49,356 nt of DNA, taken from the NCBI RefSeq assembly GCF_900100705.1, contig NZ_FNCH01000032.1:1-49356 (forward strand), in the 5' to 3' direction. Below are positions 15,387-23,154 of the stretch, in pieces. This DNA is from Pedobacter terrae (lineage in GTDB: Bacteria > Bacteroidota > Bacteroidia > Sphingobacteriales > Sphingobacteriaceae). Position 1 is the stretch's first letter; the number at the start of each line of letters is the position of its first letter. The translations under genes and the position numbers were made by a program. Below the pieces are notes generated by a model. It did no database searches and was not told the DNA's origin. It saw only the letters and a list, made by a program, of their open reading frames with translations.

Positions 15387-16553
15387 ATGAAATCCGAAAA
15401 TTTTGAAACCATAGCTATACGCACACAAACCGAGCGCAGTTTACATAAAGAGCATTCATCGCCGATTTACCTTACTTCGAGTTATAAGTTTGATGATGCG
15501 GAAGAAATGCGTGCATTGTTTGCCAATGAAAAGGAGGGAAATGTTTATAGCCGTTATTCAAATCCAAATACTTCAGAGTTTATCGAAAAAATGTGCCTGT
15601 TAGAAGGTGCAGAAGATGGTTTTGCCACGGCGACTGGTATGGCCGCAATTTTTACCACTTTTGGCGCGTTTCTGAAAAACGGCGACCATCTGGTGTCGAG
15701 CCGTTCTGTTTTTGGTTCTACACACCAATTGCTAACCAATGTTTTTTCCAATTGGGGGGTGACTTTTGATTATGCTGATTTAGATAAACCACAGGATTGG
15801 GAAGCTCTGATTAAGCCTAATACTAAAATGATTTTTGTTGAAACTCCATCCAATCCGGGTATTGATATCATCGACCTTGAATTTTTAGGTAATCTGGCCA
15901 AAAAACACCAAATTTTGTTGGTTGTAGATAATTGCTTTGCCACACCATATCTGCAACAACCCATTAAATTTGGCGCACATATTTCTATTCATTCCGCTAC
16001 CAAATATATCGATGGACAAGGTCGCGTATTGGGAGGGATTATTTTAGGTACCAAAGAACTGATTGCTGACGCGATTGGTTTTGCCCGTCACAGTGGGCCA
16101 GCTTTATCACCTTTCAACGCTTGGATATTATCTAAAAGTTTAGAAACTTTGGCCATCCGCATGGATCGCCATTGCGAAAATGCTTTAAAAGTTGCCGAGT
16201 ATTTAGAAAAGCACCCTAAAATTAAATTGGTTAAATATCCGTTTTTACCATCGCACCCTCAATATACTATCGCTAAAAAGCAAATGAAACAAGGTGGGGG
16301 TATTGTAACCATTGTAGTGGAGGGTGGTATAGAGGCGGCACGTAAATTTATGGATGGTCTGCAAATGTTCTCTATTTCCGCAAATCTGGCCGATACTCGC
16401 TCTATAGCTACACACCCGGCTACCAGCACCCATAGCAAACTTACCGAAGCGCAACGTAATGAAGTAGGGATCGAACAGGGGTCGATCCGTTTATCCATCG
16501 GTTTAGAACATATAAACGATATTCTAGCCGATATTGAGCAGGCCTTGGCTTAG
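15387..16553 (+). CDS. metZ: O-succinylhomoserine sulfhydrylase (PLP-dependent)
   Basis: MetZ makes homocysteine directly from an acylated homoserine and sulfide, a route to methionine that bypasses cystathionine. The 388-residue Cys/Met metabolism PLP enzyme has the cofactor lysine at residue 206 in HSATKYIDGQGRVLGG, a wording typical of MetZ rather than cystathionine synthase or lyase. Asp181 (VVDNCFATP) would bind the pyridine nitrogen, and YSRYSNPNTSEFIEKM is the neighbouring-subunit phosphate-binding segment. O-acetylhomoserine specificity cannot be excluded. A terminator follows. Confidence 0.92.
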   Translation: MKSENFETIAIRTQTERSLHKEHSSPIYLTSSYKFDDAEEMRALFANEKEGNVYSRYSNPNTSEFIEKMCLLEGAEDGFATATGMAAIFTTFGAFLKNGDHLVSSRSVFGSTHQLLTNVFSNWGVTFDYADLDKPQDWEALIKPNTKMIFVETPSNPGIDIIDLEFLGNLAKKHQILLVVDNCFATPYLQQPIKFGAHISIHSATKYIDGQGRVLGGIILGTKELIADAIGFARHSGPALSPFNAWILSKSLETLAIRMDRHCENALKVAEYLEKHPKIKLVKYPFLPSHPQYTIAKKQMKQGGGIVTIVVEGGIEAARKFMDGLQMFSISANLADTRSIATHPATSTHSKLTEAQRNEVGIEQGSIRLSIGLEHINDILADIEQALA

Positions 16554-16576
16554 TTTAATCTCAAAAAATAAATAAT

Positions 16577-16611
16577 GAAAAAGGGAGCTGTATTTACAGC
16601 CCCCTTTTTTT
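16577..16611 (+). terminator. Terminator of metZ
   Basis: AAAAAGGGAGCTGT pairs with ACAGCCCCCTTTTT (one mismatch) around a four-base loop and ends in a T run. The A run on the other side lets it act also for the convergent lipoprotein gene. Confidence 0.85.
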
Positions 16612-16628
16612 GTTTTGAGTTTATATCG

Positions 16629-17885
16629 TTATTCGTATTTAGAGAAATCAACAGCAAATATGCAGCGGTTAACCTGACTTCCATTTTTGGCACCTGCGTT
16701 GGGTTCGAATTCTGTTAAACTCCATAAGTATCCGTATTGGTTCTCAAGATATAAGGATTCGGAGCCATATGGCCACCTGTATCTTACCGTATTGGTGTCG
16801 CCATCGGTATACCTGGCCAAACGGGCGGTAGATCCGTACGATTCGCTGGGGGATCCCGTGCAGGACAGCCAGGTTCTGTTGCCTTTTCTGAAAACACCCT
16901 GTATGCCATGTGCATGATCGGAAGCAAACAGACTGTTTTTAGGGATCACCGTTTGTATACCCGAATTTTGCAATTCTCCAGAGCTGTTAATTGGAAATCC
17001 AAATATTTTAGGTACAATTGAGGCTTCGGCACTGCCAGCATAATACTGGCCCGTCCATAGTTGGTTATTTTCGTAATTTACCTGTACGGTAGAGAACGGA
17101 CTTGCCTCATTGATTTTATAGTAACCTATCTGTGGAAGAATATACCTGTAATTAAAAGCATAAAGATTGCCACTGGCATCTTTGCCACATTTATTTTCGG
17201 TGCCGGTTCCAGAGCTTACTTCGATAATTTTATCTAAATCGAATACCCTTAAGCCTAAACTCGTGCTGCTTAAATAAATTTTTCCATTAAAATAAGCGAT
17301 TCCACCTGCATGTACATTTAATGGTGCATACGAACCGTATTGTGTATAATCTAACGTCCCGGTTGGAAGGGTAGGCTGTACCAGTAAAATGTGTCTGTAA
17401 GTTAAGTAAGTACTAGAGCTTGGACTAATATCGATGAGGCTTATCCTCGATCCCTTGCTTTCAGCCGCATCTTTGGCATACCAGCTCACCAGCAAATAAC
17501 GGACGCCATTCCTGGAGAAACCTGCGATACCCTGAGGGCGCCAGATAGAAGTGGTTTCATCATCTTCATTCCACCTGATGCCCCTTACCCGGTTTTCTTC
17601 CGGAACGTTAAAGCCATATACCTCAGTATAGGCATTACCACCAATAGCCTGGCGGTTTTTATCAATTTGCGTAGGGTTTAGAAAGGTAAAACCAGAGCTG
17701 ATGTAAGCCGATGTATTAGAATAAGTATTTACGCTTGCAGAAGTGCTAGCTGCGGCCGTACCGGCCATCAACATTTTTTTGTCGTGATTTGTTGTACTGG
17801 TCTGATCTGCTGTCAAGGTGTTCTTTTCGCAGGAGAATGTAAATAGGCAGGACACTAATAGCATCCCGATCATGTTTTTTTGCAT
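16629..17885 (-). CDS. Secreted lipoprotein of unknown function, probable beta-propeller
   Basis: A 418-residue protein with an N-terminal hydrophobic segment and candidate lipid-modified cysteines at residues 13 (LVSC) and 19 (FTFSC). A Ser/Thr/Ala-rich linker follows to about residue 65. The body has repeated strand patterns such as GIRWNEDDETTSIWRPQGIAG, RYLLVSWYAK, VHAGGIAYFNGKIYL and GLRVFDLDKI, which suggest a propeller-like surface protein. Wording of this kind is familiar to me from secreted actinomycete proteins, but that is recollection, not a search. No catalytic motif is recognised. It is single and convergent with metZ. Confidence 0.65.
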   Translation of the reverse strand: MQKNMIGMLLVSCLFTFSCEKNTLTADQTSTTNHDKKMLMAGTAAASTSASVNTYSNTSAYISSGFTFLNPTQIDKNRQAIGGNAYTEVYGFNVPEENRVRGIRWNEDDETTSIWRPQGIAGFSRNGVRYLLVSWYAKDAAESKGSRISLIDISPSSSTYLTYRHILLVQPTLPTGTLDYTQYGSYAPLNVHAGGIAYFNGKIYLSSTSLGLRVFDLDKIIEVSSGTGTENKCGKDASGNLYAFNYRYILPQIGYYKINEASPFSTVQVNYENNQLWTGQYYAGSAEASIVPKIFGFPINSSGELQNSGIQTVIPKNSLFASDHAHGIQGVFRKGNRTWLSCTGSPSESYGSTARLARYTDGDTNTVRYRWPYGSESLYLENQYGYLWSLTEFEPNAGAKNGSQVNRCIFAVDFSKYE

Positions 17886-18204
17886 GAGTTTATAAGGTTG
17901 ATTGTTCTGGTTAAATTAGCGCAAGTTTAAAGGGTACAGATAAACTTAAAACTGAAACCATGTTAAGTATAGATTATCTTTAATGATTTGAATTTATATG
18001 CCTTTCGATTGATGCGGAAAGAATTCAATGCGATGATGTATTAGATAGCTTAACCGAGGTAGTATGCTTATAAAGCTCAATGCTGAGTTAAATCAATGCC
18101 AGAGGTTCTCTGCTCTCCGCTCCACGCAAAACTTTCTTACCCTACATCAATGCCTGCTAAACATCACTGCTGTAAATTTGTATCATAAATAAGAAAGGAA
18201 ATTT
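17886..18204. other. Divergent intergenic region upstream of pirin
   Basis: The 319 nt hold a perfect -7 box for pirin (TAAATTTG, 18173-18180) without a clear -33 element, and AAGGAAA seven nt before the pirin ATG. Nothing else is recognised. Confidence 0.45.
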
Positions 18205-18927
18205 ATGTCACAGTTTATTTTGCACAAAGAAAATACCCGCGGTCATGCTAATCATGGCTGGTTAAATGCACACCACTCATTCAGTTTTGCTAATTACTAC
18301 AATCCGGAAAGGATGCACTTCGGGGTTTTAAGGGTTTTAAATGATGACTTGATTGATGGTGGAATGGGCTTTGGTTCCCATCCACACGATAATATGGAAA
18401 TTATTACCATTCCATTAGCCGGTGCAATTGCACACAAAGATAGTATGGGCAATTCGGCCGTTATTAAAAATGGAGAAATCCAGGTAATGAGTGCCGGCAC
18501 AGGCGTGAGCCACAGCGAGTTTAATGCCAATGCAGATGAGCAATTGAATTTATTACAGATCTGGTTATTTCCAAACAAGAAAAACGTTACACCACGATAC
18601 GATCAGCAGACATTGGATGTGGAAGCCAGACACAATAATTTTCAACAGATCTTATCTCCAAATGCTGATGATGCTGGTGTATGGATTCATCAGGATGCCT
18701 GGTTCTCTTTAGGTAAATTCGATGCCGGATTTGAAACTGAATACAAAATCAAAAAAGCTGGCAATGGCGTTTATGCTTTTGTAATCAATGGAGAAGTAAC
18801 CATAAACGGACAGGTGTTAAGCAAAAGAGATGGATTAGGGGTGTGGGATACCGATAGCATCAGTTTTAAAGCCAATACTGCAGATGCAGAGGTTTTATTG
18901 ATGGATGTGCCGATGGAATTGAATTAA
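18205..18927 (+). CDS. Pirin family protein
   Basis: A 240-residue bicupin protein of the pirin/YhhW type; some members oxidise quercetin, others have no known reaction. The N-terminal cupin has the metal ligands in HPHDNMEIIT (His-x-His) and SHSEFN (His and Glu), preceded by RGHANHGWLNAHHSFSFANY. The shortened C-terminal cupin (GVYAFVINGEVTINGQ) matches the YhhW subgroup. A Shine-Dalgarno-like AAGGAAA supports this start. It probably forms its own unit, because a hairpin terminator follows. Confidence 0.92.
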   Translation: MSQFILHKENTRGHANHGWLNAHHSFSFANYYNPERMHFGVLRVLNDDLIDGGMGFGSHPHDNMEIITIPLAGAIAHKDSMGNSAVIKNGEIQVMSAGTGVSHSEFNANADEQLNLLQIWLFPNKKNVTPRYDQQTLDVEARHNNFQQILSPNADDAGVWIHQDAWFSLGKFDAGFETEYKIKKAGNGVYAFVINGEVTINGQVLSKRDGLGVWDTDSISFKANTADAEVLLMDVPMELN

Positions 18928-18938
18928 AATATTTAACC

Positions 18939-18970
18939 AAACCTCGCAGATTTTAAAACCTGCGGGGTTT
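18939..18970 (+). terminator. Terminator of the pirin gene
   Basis: AAACCTCGCAG pairs with CTGCGGGGTTT around a short AT loop and ends in TTTATTT. It separates pirin from the small gene starting 15 nt further on. Confidence 0.7.
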
Positions 18971-18985
18971 ATTTATGTAAAAAAT

Positions 18986-19291
18986 ATGCAAACTACCATA
19001 CTTTATATCGGCCGGGATACTGAAATTACGACGGTAATGAACCGTTTGTTAAATGCCAGGCCTGAATGGAAAGGGATCTGTGTGTGTACGGATGATGAGG
19101 CCATTTCCGTTTGTAAGGAACAGCAGATTGATCTGGTTTTGCTCGGAAACGGGATTGATGCCGAATGTGAAAAGGTGTTAAGGACAAAATTGACAGAAAT
19201 TAGACCTGAGTTGAAAATTATCCAGCATTATGGAGGGGGAAGCGGACTTCTTTATGGAGAAATTATGACAGCGCTTAGCCAGGATTTTTGA
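18986..19291 (+). CDS. Small receiver-like protein without the phosphorylation aspartate
   Basis: A 101-residue protein whose pattern fits a truncated response-regulator receiver: TILYIGRD, CTDDEAISVCKEQQIDLVLLG, then ELKIIQHYGG. In true receivers the strand ends in DLVLLD with the phosphorylated Asp; here that position (residue 54) is Gly. The final helix is short. It may be a phosphorylation-independent relative or a decaying gene. No kinase is nearby. The homology is inferred from pattern only. Confidence 0.55.
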   Translation: MQTTILYIGRDTEITTVMNRLLNARPEWKGICVCTDDEAISVCKEQQIDLVLLGNGIDAECEKVLRTKLTEIRPELKIIQHYGGGSGLLYGEIMTALSQDF

Positions 19292-19417
19292 GATGATAGG
19301 ATTTCAAGATCAGGGTTCGTGACGTATTTTTATCAGCATTCATCTCACTATCCTTATAAGGACTTATAAGATGATAAGATTTCAGAATTAAGTTTCATAG
19401 ATGTTTTTATCAGTATT
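19292..19417 (+). repeat. Pair of direct repeats beside the GxxExxY gene
   Basis: Copy one at 19292-19340 and copy two at 19370-19417. Both read GATGATARGATTTCA, then TTC and TTTTTATCAG. They lie downstream of the GxxExxY gene; further ATCATC and AATCCT words flank both of its ends (19440-19510 and 20040-20067). Confidence 0.65.
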
Positions 19418-19510
19418 TAAAATCCTTTTACCCTTGAATCACATTAATCCTGGCCAATTTCATCCTATTTGTTTACGTTTTAATCTTATCATCATTAAAT
19501 CGTACCAATC

Positions 19511-19897
19511 CTAGCTCTTGTTATCTGGATGTTTCGTATTATAAACCCTTTTAAAGGTCAAACTCCGACTTCCAAAATTGATCAATAATCCTACTGGTAG
19601 CTTGTAGGCTTCAAGGTAATTAATTGCTTGCGCAAGATGTGCATCATTTAATTCGGATACGGCTTTTAATTCGACCATGATTTCGTTTTCGACAAAAAAA
19701 TCTACTCTTCTAAAACCGATTTTTATGTCCCGATAAAAAATGGTCATTGTCATTTCTTCCTTATAGGATAATTTGTCAATTCCCATTTCAATGCCCAAAG
19801 CCCTTTGATATATCTTTTCCTGAAACCCCGAACCTAAATAAGAATGGACTCTCATTGCACACCCAATGATTCGCCCGGTTAAATCTCCATACTTCAT
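19511..19897 (-). CDS. GxxExxY family protein
   Basis: A 128-residue protein named for its motif, here GFQEKIY near residues 24-30. VDFFVENEIMVELKAV (Asp followed by Glu-x-Lys) fits a PD-(D/E)xK nuclease-like core, and HLAQAINYLEAYKLPVGLLINFG is the typical C-terminal part. The function is unknown; such genes are numerous and scattered in Bacteroidota and are often flanked by direct repeats, as here. It is probably monocistronic. Confidence 0.92.
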   Translation of the reverse strand: MKYGDLTGRIIGCAMRVHSYLGSGFQEKIYQRALGIEMGIDKLSYKEEMTMTIFYRDIKIGFRRVDFFVENEIMVELKAVSELNDAHLAQAINYLEAYKLPVGLLINFGSRSLTFKRVYNTKHPDNKS

Positions 19898-20067
19898 ATT
19901 AATAAATTAAAATTTATTGTAAGAAATAGGGATGTTTTTACGACTAAGTTAAACTATAAAATTTTGAAATCCAATAATATTGAAACATCATAATCCCGAA
20001 ACACTAACACATCACGCATAATTGAGCAACTTGATCTTAAAATCAAGTAATCTTACTAATCCTGGCC

Positions 20068-20346
20068 CTAGCTAATGTAATCTCTATCCTCATCACTCAA
20101 TTCTTTTTTATTCGAAACCGGTTGGTTCCTCTCGATCTCATCATCATAACTGCTAACCGTTTTTCTTGGTCTGCCTACTACGAAGCCGATAATAAAACCG
20201 ATAATAATACAAACTCCTATAACCAAAAGTTTAGAAACCGGAACCGTAGTAACCAGGAAATTGAAATCAACGGGCTCGGTGTTCACCATTAAAAATATGG
20301 TAAGTAATGCAGTAAGGATAATGATCGAAATTGTTTTTGCGCTCAT
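20068..20346 (-). CDS. LapA family (DUF1049) membrane protein
   Basis: A 92-residue protein with two membrane helices (about residues 5-22 and 38-59). The family pattern LTIFLMVNTEPVDFNFL before the second helix and a Gly-rich GFIIGFVVGRPRK end are visible, then an acidic, polar tail. Relatives such as E. coli LapA act with LapB in lipopolysaccharide control; no lapB is seen here, so the role is open. It begins three nt after the upstream large gene and is surely co-transcribed with it. Confidence 0.8.
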   Translation of the reverse strand: MSAKTISIIILTALLTIFLMVNTEPVDFNFLVTTVPVSKLLVIGVCIIIGFIIGFVVGRPRKTVSSYDDEIERNQPVSNKKELSDEDRDYIS

Positions 20347-20349
20347 GGT

Positions 20350-23154
20350 TTAAAAGCTATAATTAAATGAAAACTCTAATATCGGATTTTGATTGTAAAT
20401 CTGATTAACAAAAACCAATCTAGCCCCTAAATCTACAACAGGTTGATAGCGTAAAATGTTTACGCTGGTGTTTAACTCTACACCATAAGTTTTCGGATCA
20501 TTAAAGGTTGTGCCTTTGCGGATATTCTCATAATGGCAGAATAATCCAGCTCTAAAATTTCTAACATAGGCAAAAGGACCTAATTCCCAATCGGGAAAAG
20601 CAAAAGGAAAACGGTAATTGAAAAGCAGACTGTTTTGAAGTTTGCTTTTAGCTAGGATATTGTTGTATCCATAAACGGTTGCGATCTCCGTTGCGTACTG
20701 ATTTACCCCGGTTGCTTTTTGATAATTGAAGCTGGCCAGGAAGGAATGGTTTTTTGCAAAACCTGGAAAGTACAGGAAGCTTTCCAGCGCTAAAATTTCT
20801 CCTTTTAAATTTTTATCGAAGGGCTGGTGATTGTAAGTTACCCTAAATACCTGCGCCCATTTGGGCGCAATGTCTCTTTCGGTAGTGCGCACACTGTGGT
20901 TGAAAGTGAAATTGTATTCCATCGGGAATTTAAGTTCGCGGATAAAATTGGTCGGCATATTTTCTGGCATGTACCTTTGCGTAAAACTGGTTGCCGTATT
21001 GAGTGTAAAAGCATAGTTGTTGTTGCGCGCATTAAATGATAAGGGAAGTGATGCATTGAGTTTGATATAGTTCTCTCTCCAATCGCCTTGCTGTACCGTG
21101 TTTTTAACGCGATAGAACGTTCGTTTAGGTCTGTTCCGGTATAAGATGCTCAATACGGGGTAAAGTGCCTTATAACTAATATCAGCAGTGTACTCAAAAC
21201 GTTTTAAATCGCGATGGTATTTTGTACCGGTATAGAAGTCCATCGTGTTGAGTAGATTGTTTGATTGCAACTCCAGACCGAAAACATATTCATTGTCGAT
21301 TACAGGGATAATGCTGTGGAAACTGAAAAGATTTAAAGCCTGATGATAGCGCTTGGTTTGGTAGGTACTGTCGGGAATATTGTCGAAAACATTTCCTATG
21401 TTTTCCTGTTGTTCTGCAGCTGCCGAGAAATCTACAAAGTTATTTTCGCCAACTGGTTTTTCTACAACTGTGGTCTCGGCAATTTCATAACCATTTATTT
21501 TGTAATCGTTAAAAATGATTTTTCCATCAGTACTTTCAGTAGGATTAAAGGCACCATATTTGGATGCGCTTAGTGCGGTGATTTTTTCTGAAATCGGATC
21601 AATTTGGTAAATGTTATTGATACCATTGAAATGTGCATTAAAGACAATTTTATCATTGATAAAAACCGGACGGCTTAACTGTTGACGACTGTTAGAAATC
21701 AATACTGATTTTTTTTTCCCATCTATCAGCCACAGGCTTTTTCCTTTTTCCGTTACGCTGATGTAGGCAATTCTATTTCCTGATTGATCGAATGAAGGTG
21801 TTTGCAGGATCTCATTTTCGGGATTTACATATGTCTTTAAAATTTTTCCAGAGCGGGCTTCGATCTCTACTAAATTGAACTGATTATTGAGTTCAACTTG
21901 GGCTGCAATAATTTTCTTTCCGTCTTCGGATAAGCTGGGAGAGAAGAGCCTGCTTTTACTGCTTACTTTATTGAATTTTTTAGTCTTCAGATTATACGAA
22001 CAGATTACACTATAACTCCGTTGTTTATACCTTGGATCGTAACGGATTTCATCCCAAACCAAGAGGTCATTTTTTAGGCTAAACCAAGGCTGCTCCTGAT
22101 AGCCAATTCCGAACAGTTTTTGCTCCGATTTATCTTGATTAATGATCACGAAATATCTGGCATCTGTCTTACTTTCTTTTAGTGCTAAAATCTGATTTTT
22201 ATTAAGTCTTACAGGAAGGAAATAATCGGTTGCTAAATCTGTTTTTTTGTTTAAGCTTTCATAACTTTCTGTAACCGATTTTTCTTGTTGAATTTTCCAT
22301 TCTTCAGCAAGCTTATTTTGAGTAGACAAAAAGTAAGTTTTGGAATTTTGCTTTGTGAATTTTTTTAAGCTCTGCGAAAAGGGATAAAGTCTTAGCGGTC
22401 TTTTTCTAATGTCGCTCAGTATGCTGTCTGAAATGAACTGCCCATATTTTTCTTTCATATCCGACACCATCAAATATCCGGTTTGGTAGTAGCCAGGAGT
22501 TGCGTCTTTGTTCGAACCAAAATAAGCTTTACTGTAAGAGATTTTTCTGCCTTCTAAAATTGAAGTCCGATAAGGCATGATCCAATTCGGCTGCTTGCCT
22601 CTGCCCGAATTAGTCAGAGCAGTTTCGTTCACTACCGCATCGCCCTCAAAAAACCAGGTGGGAATACCCGCACCAAAGTAAGCGAAGTAAACCAGCTCAG
22701 GAAAGGGGTGTGCTCGGTTTCCTGTCAATTTGTCAAACTGTGCAATGTGCCTAAGCTCATGTACCGCAAGGTTATTTAGCCAGTCTTGACTATCGAAAAA
22801 TTGAGGCGGGGTAGCATAGAATTCTGACTTTTTGGGAGCAAGTTGTACAAAGCCATTTGCAATGGTTCCGCGGTTCTGAAGGAGCACGGGAATGGCCGTT
22901 TTTTGTTGCCTTAAACTGAGTCCTACTTTGGGGTAAATGAATGGTAGGGTATTGGCCATTCTTTGGGCTTCTTTCTCTAGTTCCCGAGGGTAAATGATTT
23001 TAAAGCCTCCGGATGAAATGTAGTTCCATTTTACACTAAGTGGGTTTTGCGCGGTGCTAAAAATCTGTCCAAAAACTGATGGTGAAATAAAACTTAAAGT
23101 AATTGCACTTAAGTAATTGATAATTAGTTTTTTGTTTGCTTTTTTAAAATTCAT
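20350..23154 (-). CDS. Large exported gluzincin-like protein with beta-propeller and outer-membrane barrel
   Basis: A 934-residue protein with an N-terminal export signal (about residues 1-30). Residues 120-180 carry VHELRH (His132, Glu133, His136) and FFEGDA (Glu170), the HExxH plus distant Glu pattern of gluzincin zinc peptidases. Residues about 290-560 contain repeated SPSLSEDGKKI, TPSFDQSGNRIAYI and NPTESTDGKI blocks typical of TolB/PD40 propellers. The remainder is rich in alternating aromatic strands and ends in FNYSF, as outer-membrane barrels do. The overall role is unknown; I infer a surface-anchored peptidase-like protein. It is followed at three nt by the LapA-like gene. Confidence 0.7.
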   Translation of the reverse strand: MNFKKANKKLIINYLSAITLSFISPSVFGQIFSTAQNPLSVKWNYISSGGFKIIYPRELEKEAQRMANTLPFIYPKVGLSLRQQKTAIPVLLQNRGTIANGFVQLAPKKSEFYATPPQFFDSQDWLNNLAVHELRHIAQFDKLTGNRAHPFPELVYFAYFGAGIPTWFFEGDAVVNETALTNSGRGKQPNWIMPYRTSILEGRKISYSKAYFGSNKDATPGYYQTGYLMVSDMKEKYGQFISDSILSDIRKRPLRLYPFSQSLKKFTKQNSKTYFLSTQNKLAEEWKIQQEKSVTESYESLNKKTDLATDYFLPVRLNKNQILALKESKTDARYFVIINQDKSEQKLFGIGYQEQPWFSLKNDLLVWDEIRYDPRYKQRSYSVICSYNLKTKKFNKVSSKSRLFSPSLSEDGKKIIAAQVELNNQFNLVEIEARSGKILKTYVNPENEILQTPSFDQSGNRIAYISVTEKGKSLWLIDGKKKSVLISNSRQQLSRPVFINDKIVFNAHFNGINNIYQIDPISEKITALSASKYGAFNPTESTDGKIIFNDYKINGYEIAETTVVEKPVGENNFVDFSAAAEQQENIGNVFDNIPDSTYQTKRYHQALNLFSFHSIIPVIDNEYVFGLELQSNNLLNTMDFYTGTKYHRDLKRFEYTADISYKALYPVLSILYRNRPKRTFYRVKNTVQQGDWRENYIKLNASLPLSFNARNNNYAFTLNTATSFTQRYMPENMPTNFIRELKFPMEYNFTFNHSVRTTERDIAPKWAQVFRVTYNHQPFDKNLKGEILALESFLYFPGFAKNHSFLASFNYQKATGVNQYATEIATVYGYNNILAKSKLQNSLLFNYRFPFAFPDWELGPFAYVRNFRAGLFCHYENIRKGTTFNDPKTYGVELNTSVNILRYQPVVDLGARLVFVNQIYNQNPILEFSFNYSF

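Noticed and set aside
18205..18927. Pirin as a quercetinase gene symbol
   Set aside because: The fold and ligands are clear, but the reaction is unverified for most members, so no symbol was given.
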